Below are positions 42,872 to 50,622 of a DNA stretch of 64,000 bases, piece after piece (position 1 is the first letter of the stretch; each line of letters starts with the position of its first letter). The DNA lies in assembly GCF_012396235.1 (NCBI RefSeq), contig NZ_JAAXPA010000001.1:1-64000 (forward strand), written 5' to 3'. The stretch comes from Rhodococcus opacus. GTDB lineage: Bacteria > Actinomycetota > Actinomycetes > Mycobacteriales > Mycobacteriaceae. Under the pieces are notes generated by a model. It was not told the origin of the DNA. It did no database searches and was given only the letters and a program-made list of their open reading frames with translations. The position numbers and the translations under genes were made by a program.

Positions 42872-43735
42872 CTCGATGGTGAGACCGGTGAGATGTTCGA
42901 GCATCGGTTGACGCCGGATCATGATGAGATCCTGGAATGGATCCGCTAATTCTCGTGCGGGCGTGCGGCGACTTCCGAGGCCGGTCCGACCGGCTTCCGG
43001 CTGGCCACGTTCCTGGTCAGGGCCAGGGTTCGTGTGTCTGGTGGCGGCACCGTCGAAGCTGCAACGCCATCCGGCGGCCGGGTCAATACCGATACCGCGA
43101 TGTCCGCCACCTGGCCCGGCTGCTGCATCTGGGTGAGGTCATCGAGGTGAAGTCCCGAGTGTCGAGCAGGAAGCTACACGCAATCTGGTCCGGCCCGACA
43201 GAATGTGCGCGGGGAGGACCTGACGTCGGCCCGGAACAGCATCTCGAAACTGCCTATGCGGCCGAGAATCGTCTACTCCGGCAGAAGAGCGTGGGCCGGA
43301 AAACACCAGCTGTGGCTATGGACGCGCGCGTTTACAGTCCCGATGCTGCAACTCGCATTTGGCACTGCGTCTACACCATGCTCACCATCGGGGATCGGCG
43401 ATCGGCGCGCACCTAGGCCTGGTGCCCACCGAATCGTCCTCGGGCGCGTCACGATCGCAGAGGTCGATCGCCAAGTCCGGCAATGCCCGCGCCCGCCGAC
43501 CGCTGATCGAAGCCGTATGGGCATCACCGCCACCCCTACCCAGCAGTCCCGGTGTGGATCTGCGGCGCGGGTGGAACCAAGCCACCCCGTCGGCGCGGGC
43601 GCACGGGCAACACGGCAACCGCCGTTAACACGGCCGATGGCAAAGCTTCGATCAGCGACGTAAGCGTCCAGTGGGCAACAACTCCGCCCCCCCCCGTGAA
43701 CTCGCCGGCTGGTGCCTGGTCACTGGCCGTGGTCC
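42872..43735 (+). pseudogene. Degenerate IS110-family transposase
   Basis: Fragments in all three plus frames line up in the order of an IS110 transposase. LDGETGEMFEHRLTPDHDEI is followed by a stop, then GPTGFRLATFLV, CLVAAPSKLQR, HLARLLHLGEVIEV, RIVYSGRRAWAGKHQLW, IGAHLGLVPTESSSGASRSQ, and lastly SFDQRRKRPVG and RELAGWC. These are the RuvC-like N-terminal and Transposase_20 blocks of the family. Several frameshifts and stops make it inactive. It sits between two EPS gene groups and next to another transposase remnant. Confidence 0.8.
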
Positions 43736-43752
43736 CCGGCTCACCGCGCCGT

Positions 43753-44136
43753 CTACCAATGTCCTGACGGCCCCACGGTGGTGGTGACGGCAGCGCCTGG
43801 GGAGACCCGCGAACGCCTGTAGAGCAGTCGCGCACTCGTGCGCACCGTACGGCCGGACATGGCCGACCCGCCGCTCTTCCTCGTCGGCGTGGATAGCTGG
43901 CCGGACTGCCAGACGGCTACATCTGCTACCAGCGAGGTCGGTTCGGGAACATCGAGATCCAGCATGGCTTGACCGCCCCGGGCGAGCCGGCGGGCCTGCT
44001 CAAGCAGAACCCCCAGCTCGGCGTCGGTGTGTGCGGACCCGACATGCGCCACGATCTCCCACTGGCCACGGGGTTTGCGCACGACCTGCACCGCGACCGC
44101 ACCCGACGCGGTGCGCACCTTCCGCACATATGTCAC
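43753..44136 (-). pseudogene. Truncated IS1634-type transposase (N-terminal fragment)
   Basis: About the first 70 of 127 codons read like the start of IS1634/IS4-group transposases from actinobacteria: TYVRKVRTASGAVAVQVVRK, then EIVAHVGSAHTDAELGVLLEQARRLARGGQ. The rest of the frame looks scrambled, and the DDE catalytic region is missing, so this is a fragment. It abuts the IS110 remnant in opposite orientation. Confidence 0.7.
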
Positions 44137-44388
44137 AGCCGGTGACCATACCTGCTTAGTGCCCCATTTCAGCCCTACCGGAAGCCGACACCGCAGGTCA
44201 AGGCACTGCCGCAGAATCTACTTGCCAATAATGTCCTAAGTCGGAGGGATCGCATGTCGAAACACGCCCCGCGATTTCGATAGGCCGACAACGGCACCCC
44301 AGGCAAGGTAATGGGCGCCCTGCTGGCGATCGCCGACGCCACTGGTGAGATCCACTCAGGATATGAATCCTAAAATATGTGCGAAGAG
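44137..44388. other. Non-coding remnant region
   Basis: About 250 bases between the transposase fragment and the acyltransferase stop. No gene, clear repeat or terminator is seen; it is probably further mobile-element debris. Confidence 0.3.
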
Positions 44389-44967
44389 TCAATTCTGCTC
44401 TCTGCGATCTAGTTCAGCCGAGTGACGTTCCCGCTCTGAATCCGACCGAAACCGCAACTTCACTACACGGGCGGGATTACCGACTGCAATCCCGAATGGC
44501 TCAATATCACGGGTAACAACAGCGCCAGCGCCAATTACCGCGCCCTCCCCAATTGAAATTCCGCCGAGAACGATTGCCCCTGCACCAATCCAAACATCTC
44601 GCCCGATGGCAACACTATCCTCGGGCACTTGGGGCCGATCCCCTACCCAAGTCGAGAGTGCCATCGGCATGCCAATCTCGCTAACAGCATGATCCATTCT
44701 GCCCAGTATCTGAACGTTCCGACCGATCAGGCAGTAATCGCCTATACGGCCGTCAACCTCTATTATTGAACCAGGGCCAACCGCCACCGATTTACCCACA
44801 GCCAGACCATGTGGTGATGAAATCAAACTTCCATTGCCGAGCCTCAAGTCCCTTTGCACAGATACCTGACCTCGAACAGCGATCCGGCGTTGAATTCTTC
44901 TAAACGCCCTCTCCAGAACGCCCGGTAGCCGACTCCGGTTCGGTGGTATGCCATCCTCAGTCAGCAC
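44389..44967 (-). CDS. Hexapeptide-repeat acyltransferase (serine O-acetyltransferase/maltose acetyltransferase-like)
   Basis: The 192-residue protein has hexapeptide repeats (VAVGPGSIIEVDGRIGDYCLIGRNVQI, VAIGRDVWIGAGAIVLGGISIGEGAVIGAGAVVTRDI), ending in the typical GIAVGNPARVVKLRF. It probably acetylates a sugar of the EPS unit. The GTG at 44967 overlaps the stop of the preceding glycosyltransferase (GTGCTGA) and has GGAAAGGA upstream; an earlier start at 45015 would lie inside that gene. It is the last gene of the 52.1-44.4 kb minus-strand operon. Confidence 0.82.
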   Translation of the reverse strand: MLTEDGIPPNRSRLPGVLERAFRRIQRRIAVRGQVSVQRDLRLGNGSLISSPHGLAVGKSVAVGPGSIIEVDGRIGDYCLIGRNVQILGRMDHAVSEIGMPMALSTWVGDRPQVPEDSVAIGRDVWIGAGAIVLGGISIGEGAVIGAGAVVTRDIEPFGIAVGNPARVVKLRFRSDSERERHSAELDRREQN

Positions 44968-46091
44968 GGCCAACCATCCTTTCCAAGAGTCTGTTCCACA
45001 CCATCTAGCGCACACAGAATACCGCTCGCCATTGCTTCGGCCGAGTACGACGACGCAACGCGATCACTTAGCTCCTGCCTACCGTCCCTCGAGGATCTAT
45101 CCCGGGCTGAACGTAACGCAGAAGCTAGCGAGTAATGGTCGTCAGTATCGAAGAATTCCACTTCACCAAACTTCACTAGCTCGATCTCCGGAGCGTGCGG
45201 CTCGTCGCGCGACACGACTACTGGTACACCAAAACCCAGGCTCTGGGTAATGCTGAGGCCCGCATATCCCGGCGACACGGAGCAAATAGCCGAATTATAC
45301 ACTTCACGAAGCTCCTCCGGGGTCGATATTTGCCCAAGGAAGAATGTGGAATCAGCGACCCCCAACTTGGCTGCAAGGCCTTCCAGATACTCCCTCTGAG
45401 AACCCACACCAACGATCCTGAGGTTCACTCCGGCGGCTTTCAAGCCACTTGAAGCAAACGCACTAATCAGAACATCCACCTTCTTGGATGACTCAAGTCG
45501 GCCTACGTACACGAACGCGTCCAATGGTCCGGTGCCCGTTCCCGCCAACATACGATTCCTACGATAAAGCGAGTTAGGGGCTACCCAAACGGGCTGATCC
45601 GGTAAATCCGCCTTCGCCGGCAAAACGCTGTCGTATCCATAAAGTATCGTTCCCTGCGACACCGACCGCATCCGTCGTCGTATAGCAGCTGTTTTACTTG
45701 CTGCACCAGCCCGCGGGTAAAGATGGCCCCACACTAAGGTCCGTCTGCCAAGGAGTTTTCGGACAACCAGAAACACCCAGGCATTGATACTACGCGGATT
45801 CAAGTCAACCACAAGCGTCGGAATTGCAAGAGCCCTCCGCCATTGTCCGACCTGAAGAAGCAGACGCCGACGAATCACAATGTTGCGCACGCGAGTGAAA
45901 TAACTCGGATCAATTCCCGTCCGAACGGTCTCATCGACATGTCGTTCCCCCGCGAAGAAGATAACGGACCCGGCCGTTGCCTCGTGCACGACTCGAACAC
46001 ATTCATCTCGATAGAACGGCAATACTGCTAGATACAATGCCGCAGCTTGATCGGCATTCCCCTTGCTAATCGTTCGCCTAACTTGCTTCAT
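44961..46091 (-). CDS. Family 4 glycosyltransferase
   Basis: The 376-residue GT-B protein has a weakly conserved N-terminal half and a clear C-terminal Glycos_transf_1 domain: DAFVYVGRLESSKKVDVLISAF, LRIVGVGSQREYLEGLA, and SVSPGYAGLSITQSLGFGVPVVVSRDEPHAPE. It transfers a nucleotide-activated sugar in EPS assembly; the donor is unknown. The ATG at 46091 has GAGAGG 6 nt upstream, which favours it over a TTG two codons earlier. It starts 25 nt after the Wzx-Wzy frame and overlaps the acyltransferase by 7 nt. The G+C content is low for this genome. Confidence 0.83.
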   Translation of the reverse strand: MKQVRRTISKGNADQAAALYLAVLPFYRDECVRVVHEATAGSVIFFAGERHVDETVRTGIDPSYFTRVRNIVIRRRLLLQVGQWRRALAIPTLVVDLNPRSINAWVFLVVRKLLGRRTLVWGHLYPRAGAASKTAAIRRRMRSVSQGTILYGYDSVLPAKADLPDQPVWVAPNSLYRRNRMLAGTGTGPLDAFVYVGRLESSKKVDVLISAFASSGLKAAGVNLRIVGVGSQREYLEGLAAKLGVADSTFFLGQISTPEELREVYNSAICSVSPGYAGLSITQSLGFGVPVVVSRDEPHAPEIELVKFGEVEFFDTDDHYSLASALRSARDRSSRDGRQELSDRVASSYSAEAMASGILCALDGVEQTLGKDGWPC

Positions 46092-46116
46092 GCCCAACCT
46101 CTCACGCGTGACATCA

Positions 46117-48744
46117 CTAACTTGCGCGGACCAGCGCGTTCAATTCCCCCGCCGTCTCCGTGGACCGCACCTTATCCGGTCGCGACTTCCCAGCGCCCGT
46201 CGCGGCAACGAGGATTACGACTAGGACCGTACCTGCCTGCGTTACATAGGGCGTAATTGGTGTCTCCGACAAACACGATATGGCAAACACCGTGGACAAA
46301 CCAGCCACCGCACTATTCTTCGGATCGGCAAATACCTTTGACTGTCCAAATGAAAACACCAACCCAATAAAGAGAAGAACTGCTATCAGCCCCCCCTCGC
46401 CGATTAAGTTTAGGAGTTGGTTGTGCGCATGCGTCACGTTAAGGACGTCGACATCGAGAACGTAACTTCGAGCTCGAAGGATGAAATCTCCGCCGGAGCC
46501 GGTGAGCAGCGTTCCAGTCAGGGCCTGGCAGGCACCTTCCCATAGTGAACTCCGAGTACCGACAAATCGTATGACGCCAAAGTTGGGGGCTTGCGCAGTC
46601 ACCAATGCGTACATACTAAGAATAAATGGGATACTTGCGACCGAAAGGGAGCAAACCCAGACCAACCTCGCAAATAACAATCGACCAGTCTTTATCAATA
46701 CGACTGCAAGCCCTCCAAGGACGGCTGCGAGAATCGCGTTTCTTGCTTGGGACGAGGCCAGCATGACTGAACCGCAAGCGAGAAATATCACCGACAAGTA
46801 TAGGGATATTTGTTTGCGAGTGGGTAATAATGCAATTTCGACGACGATAGCGCAAGCAAAGTAAAGCCCAGTATAATTTGGATGACCCAAAATGCCCTGA
46901 ACGTTCGGATACTCGGCTATGATCTTACCCGATCCCCGGAAGCCAATCGGCTCATTGACGTACCACTCGGGTAGAATCAAGTAAGTCAATAGACTGATAA
47001 CGATGCTTACGCGGAATCCATCGCGGATCCACCTAAATAGGTTTCGGGTGCCCACGGTCGAGAACGCAATCACCCCGGCAATCACTGCAATCAGTAGATA
47101 ATTTACCGCACCTCGGCTATTCTCACTAACCGCATATGACAAGGCTAGCCAGACCAGAAGCAAAAGAAACGCCAGGAGACTCTGCCGACGACCTTTTGAC
47201 TCCCTAACTACAGGCTCTGCAAATATGCATGTCACAGTTAGCAGTAGGGCTGCGATGAAGGTTGCCAAGGCTGCCTGGTTGATCCCCCCAATGGGGAACT
47301 GTTGAGTGCGCCGTGGAAGCTCCATAGCAGCTGTCACGGGTAATAGCACGAAAACGAATAGAAGAATACGTGTCGACCAGTCTCTTACAGAATCGCCTTT
47401 AGCCGCTGGCCTCATATTGCCTCCTCGCTCGCTACGTCGGCCCATCCTGGTAGAACGTCGACCCATCCTGGCGGTTCGTCGACCTATACTGGCGGAAGCA
47501 TGCCTGCGTACCCCTCCGCCCAATAGCAAGACCAGGAATTCGTACTTGCGCATATGCAGTTTCTTTCCGGCCACGCGGACTATTTCTATGGAGGCCACAA
47601 GATAAGCTATCCAACTAACTGCCGCCGCGCCGACTGCACCCCACGTCGAAACTAGAGGGGGAAGAAGTAATGCGGTAGCGATCGCGGCACTAATTGTTGC
47701 TCGCATACGCCCCACTCCGATACCACGCGATTGGAGTAATGCATCTACGAGATCGAGCACAAGAATTGGCAAGAATGCCCCGAGAAGAATCACAGCCGGA
47801 ATTCGTGCTCCAGCATATTCCTGACCGAAAACAATTGGTATGAAAAAGTAAACGACAGGCGTTGTGACCAATATGGCCAGCACTCCGAGAACAATCGCCC
47901 TTCTGAAAAGGTTGGCGAAATCAACGAGGGATAAGCGCACTGCCGATGGAAGTAATGCGATCTTCACGGAAGACGAAACCAAGATCAGCACCTCAGCCGT
48001 GCTGACTGCTACCGCATATAGCCCAAGTTGGTAGGTGGTAGAAAAGAATGCCATAAGAACCTGGTCTGCACGCAACATCACAGCCGTGAGTAGGCCACCA
48101 ACCCAGATCTTGGTCGAAAATGCCCAATATCGATCCAGATGGTTTGTCGCGGTGGGAAGATTTGTTGCTACGGAGCGTTTGACTAGTCGCAAGCAGACCG
48201 GAAGAATGAGAATCATCGGCAAGATCATCGAAATGCTTTGCGCAAGCAGTGCCGTTTCGACTGAGAGATGTCCAACGGCCAGTAATAGCACCAGCGCGAG
48301 TAGTCTTAGAGACACACCAATCCAGCGTTCGGCAAGTAGGGCACCGAAAATTTGCATTCCCTGCATCTGGCCACGGAATCCTTGCACCCATACTAGTGCT
48401 GGTATCGATAAGCAAACGATGGCCAGTGAATAGTTATCGAGTTTCCATGTGAAATAGAATGAGGCAGCCCCAAACGGTATAATCGAGCCGATGGATAGTG
48501 CGAGCCGTTTCTGACTCAGATGCTCAATCTTTGTTAGTCCGCGAGCGGCGAACGATGCTTGAGCGTCTTGGGCGCCATACGCGACTACGTACATACCAAT
48601 CATGAGGGTGGACACGTAGGCAGCGAGCAATCCGCGGTCCTCAACGCCGAGCCCGCGCGCCAAGATCGGTCCAGTGGCGATTGCTGCAATTGGCAAAGCC
48701 ATGTTAGACCCGATTGTTCGCTTTAGCCCAAGTAATCGCGACAC
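46117..48744 (-). CDS. Wzx-Wzy fusion: oligosaccharide flippase joined to O-antigen polymerase/ligase-type protein
   Basis: One 875-residue frame holds two membrane proteins. Residues 1 to about 405 are a MOP-type flippase (Wzx): IGSNMALPIAAIATGPILARGLGVEDRGLLA, a run of about 12 helices, and LFRRAIVLGVLAI. Residues from about 445 are a polymerase/ligase-type protein (Wzy/WaaL) with about 11 helices, GILGHPNYTGLYFACAI and HAHNQLLNLIGEGGLIAVLL. They are joined by a basic linker made of a tandem heptapeptide repeat ([ST][AT]RMGRR). The start GTG at 48744 follows the GT2 stop by 3 nt. An internal ATG at 47415 has GAGGAGG 4 nt upstream, so Wzy may also be made separately. Role: flip and polymerise lipid-linked EPS units. 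Confidence 0.8.
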   Translation of the reverse strand: MSRLLGLKRTIGSNMALPIAAIATGPILARGLGVEDRGLLAAYVSTLMIGMYVVAYGAQDAQASFAARGLTKIEHLSQKRLALSIGSIIPFGAASFYFTWKLDNYSLAIVCLSIPALVWVQGFRGQMQGMQIFGALLAERWIGVSLRLLALVLLLAVGHLSVETALLAQSISMILPMILILPVCLRLVKRSVATNLPTATNHLDRYWAFSTKIWVGGLLTAVMLRADQVLMAFFSTTYQLGLYAVAVSTAEVLILVSSSVKIALLPSAVRLSLVDFANLFRRAIVLGVLAILVTTPVVYFFIPIVFGQEYAGARIPAVILLGAFLPILVLDLVDALLQSRGIGVGRMRATISAAIATALLLPPLVSTWGAVGAAAVSWIAYLVASIEIVRVAGKKLHMRKYEFLVLLLGGGVRRHASASIGRRTARMGRRSTRMGRRSERGGNMRPAAKGDSVRDWSTRILLFVFVLLPVTAAMELPRRTQQFPIGGINQAALATFIAALLLTVTCIFAEPVVRESKGRRQSLLAFLLLLVWLALSYAVSENSRGAVNYLLIAVIAGVIAFSTVGTRNLFRWIRDGFRVSIVISLLTYLILPEWYVNEPIGFRGSGKIIAEYPNVQGILGHPNYTGLYFACAIVVEIALLPTRKQISLYLSVIFLACGSVMLASSQARNAILAAVLGGLAVVLIKTGRLLFARLVWVCSLSVASIPFILSMYALVTAQAPNFGVIRFVGTRSSLWEGACQALTGTLLTGSGGDFILRARSYVLDVDVLNVTHAHNQLLNLIGEGGLIAVLLFIGLVFSFGQSKVFADPKNSAVAGLSTVFAISCLSETPITPYVTQAGTVLVVILVAATGAGKSRPDKVRSTETAGELNALVRAS
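47420..47426 (-). promoter_or_regulatory. Internal ribosome-binding site for a separate wzy start at 47415
   Basis: GAGGAGG lies 4 nt before the ATG at 47415 inside the fused frame. The product would start MRPAAKGDSVRDW just before the first Wzy helix. This suggests that wzx and wzy were, or still are, separate cistrons. Confidence 0.6.
47434..47496. repeat. Three tandem copies of a 21-bp repeat in the Wzx-Wzy linker
   Basis: Units lie at 47434-47454, 47455-47475 and 47476-47496, built on cgtcgacccatcctggcgg with a few changes. Each unit encodes seven residues, so a change in copy number keeps the reading frame. Confidence 0.85.
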
Positions 48745-48747
48745 AAG

Positions 48748-49626
48748 TCAACCTTGTTCCCGCCTGCGGCGATCGAGCGCCAACAGACGAAGATGCGTTT
48801 TGATGGTGGCTGGCTTCACAGGCCTCCGATCTGCACGCATCTTGATTCCTCCAGCAAAAACTCCCGCCAAAAACCCACTAACATTCGCTTTCACAAGGCG
48901 GGTTGAAGCGATACTACGAATAAGTCGAGCAGTCAGCCGAGCAATCCGATTCGGTAACATGTGGACAGGCCACAGAAGTAAGGCAGAGATTACTTCGTTC
49001 CGCCGGGCATAGAAGACGATTTTTTCATTATCCCGTATTGGAGAATGGTGATGGTGGAGAGGTACGGCGTGTATTGCCTCAACCTTACGGCCGGCATTCA
49101 TCGCCAGCAAAGAATAAAAACTCTCCTCCCCTTGCCGAATTAAGTAGTCGGGATATCCGCCCAGTTCAAGAAACGTATCTACGCGGATGATATGTGCGGT
49201 GCCCGTGTATGCACCAAGTTCACACGATAATTGATTTTCAGCTGGGAGCTGCAGGACGTCGTCGCTAATCTTTACGTTAATGTAGGGAAGCGCTACGACT
49301 GCCACAGAGGGGCTCGCCTCAAGGTGCTCTACACCAGCTTGTAGAGTCGTCGAATCCTGAAAGTATGCATCATCGTCGATACTCGCGAGATACTTCGTCC
49401 CGCATTCTCTTGCTAGCTGGTTCCTTCTCGCTATCAAGCCTGCCGATTCACTGCAACTTATCAAATGGACTTCTGGGAACAGCTCCTTGACCATTGCGGA
49501 CGTGCCGTCCGTACTGCCATCATCAATGACTAGGATCTTAGGGACCGGGCGCAGTAGTCGGGCGCTCAAGAGTGAGCGCTCCAGCTCCTCTTTCCGGTTT
49601 TTTGTGGTGATTCCAACGGTAATAAT
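48748..49626 (-). CDS. Family 2 glycosyltransferase, apparently starting at ATT
   Basis: The GT-A enzyme of about 292 residues reads ITVGITTKNRKEELERSLLSA at its N-terminus, then KILVIDDGSTDGTSAMV, SIDDDAYF (the DxD metal motif), HIIRVDTFLELGGYPDYLIRQGEES, and a C-terminal helical region. Its first strand lies upstream of any ATG, GTG or TTG: the frame opens just after the fucosyltransferase TGA, and GAGGAG at 49635-49640 sits 8 nt before ATT codons at 49626 and 49623. A TTG at 49569 would delete the first strand of the fold. I therefore place the start at ATT, a rare but real bacterial initiation codon. It adds a sugar to the EPS unit. The gene precedes wzx-wzy by 3 nt. Confidence 0.78.
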   Translation of the reverse strand: MITVGITTKNRKEELERSLLSARLLRPVPKILVIDDGSTDGTSAMVKELFPEVHLISCSESAGLIARRNQLARECGTKYLASIDDDAYFQDSTTLQAGVEHLEASPSVAVVALPYINVKISDDVLQLPAENQLSCELGAYTGTAHIIRVDTFLELGGYPDYLIRQGEESFYSLLAMNAGRKVEAIHAVPLHHHHSPIRDNEKIVFYARRNEVISALLLWPVHMLPNRIARLTARLIRSIASTRLVKANVSGFLAGVFAGGIKMRADRRPVKPATIKTHLRLLALDRRRREQG

Positions 49627-49634
49627 GGCGTCGT

Positions 49635-49640
49635 CTCCTC
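49635..49640 (-). promoter_or_regulatory. Ribosome-binding site deciding the ATT start of the GT2 gene
   Basis: GAGGAG overlaps the fucosyltransferase stop codon and lies 8 nt before the ATT at 49626. No standard start codon exists between the upstream TGA and the conserved first strand. Confidence 0.55.
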
Positions 49641-50508
49641 AGAAAACGTTGTCGATAATATGCCACCGAGAATCCAGGCGAGCTGAGTCAGAGGCAAGGG
49701 GCTCCCACGAGCTCGGAAGAGCGATTACTGCTGCAGAACTCAGCCAAGCAGCCCACCAACTGAAAGTACTATTGGCACACACTATTGACGACGCCTTTGA
49801 GATCCAGTAAAAGTCCTGTAAGGGGCTCTCGCCCGACAACACGGTGAGCGGCAGATTCTGCTCGCTGACCCACTCGGGGTCATCTGAAACCGCGTAGATC
49901 GGTACCCCTGGTTGTTTCTGCTCGATTAGCGCTATCGCATCTTGATAGTATTCAATTCCAAGAATTTGATGTGTTTTGCGGTTCTTCTTGTGGAGGTAAT
50001 CTCCGCGACGAACGTGGATGATTGCATATCGCGAGGACGGTAGCGAATTTGAATACTCTGCCAGCCTGGATTCGGTTAAAGACAAATCAGACTGAATTCC
50101 GGGGTTTTGAAAGAAGTAGTTCGGTGACTGCCAAAATCCGATTACTCTTATCGCCCCATTGACGTCCGTCGTTTGACTCGTGGGGTCAGACTCACGGTAA
50201 TCATGAGCTTCCAGCAGCGGTGGCGGCTCGTGCCGTGCCGCGTTTCGCGACTGGATTCTTCGACCAAGCCACGATTTCTTCGGCGAAACCGGTACAGATC
50301 TCACCAATTCGTCATATCTCACGCAGAAGTTTGAGAGCTCGTACTTTCGCATGCCGGGCAGATCAAGTCGACGAGCATCCAACACTAATTTCTTGTCTTC
50401 GGCGTCAGCGATCGTCCGAGCACAGGCATACTGGAACATCTGGTTCCCGAGACCGCCCGTAAGTCGAGCGACGATACTTGATCTTTCCGCTACTTCGGTG
50501 AAATTCAC
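49639..50508 (-). CDS. Alpha-1,2-fucosyltransferase (GT11)
   Basis: The 289-residue protein carries the GT11 motifs GGLGNQMFQYA (18-28), IIHVRRGDY (the GDP-fucose site) and NSTFSWWAAWL. It transfers fucose from GDP-L-fucose, which the gmd-fcl operon in this window supplies. I chose the GTG at 50508 because GGGAGGA lies 9 nt upstream and the conserved start of the fold follows 11 residues later. An ATG at 50568 or TTG at 50589 would add 20 or 27 residues without a good ribosome site. It follows the priming transferase gene by about 110 nt, and its stop codon overlaps the ribosome site of the GT2 gene. Confidence 0.87.
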   Translation of the reverse strand: MNFTEVAERSSIVARLTGGLGNQMFQYACARTIADAEDKKLVLDARRLDLPGMRKYELSNFCVRYDELVRSVPVSPKKSWLGRRIQSRNAARHEPPPLLEAHDYRESDPTSQTTDVNGAIRVIGFWQSPNYFFQNPGIQSDLSLTESRLAEYSNSLPSSRYAIIHVRRGDYLHKKNRKTHQILGIEYYQDAIALIEQKQPGVPIYAVSDDPEWVSEQNLPLTVLSGESPLQDFYWISKASSIVCANSTFSWWAAWLSSAAVIALPSSWEPLASDSARLDSRWHIIDNVF

Positions 50509-50622
50509 CGTTCTCGTTCCTCCCGTCCGGAGAGTAGTTGGACTCGTAACGCTTCTGGGGGCGGCCATGGCATGCGTGTCTGAGTTCAACCCTTATTGAA
50601 TAATATGGCGATATCAGGTCCG

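Noticed and set aside
42597-43663. Several 70-160 codon plus-strand frames taken as separate genes
   Set aside because: Their translations contain successive IS110 transposase motifs in different frames, so they are parts of one pseudogene.
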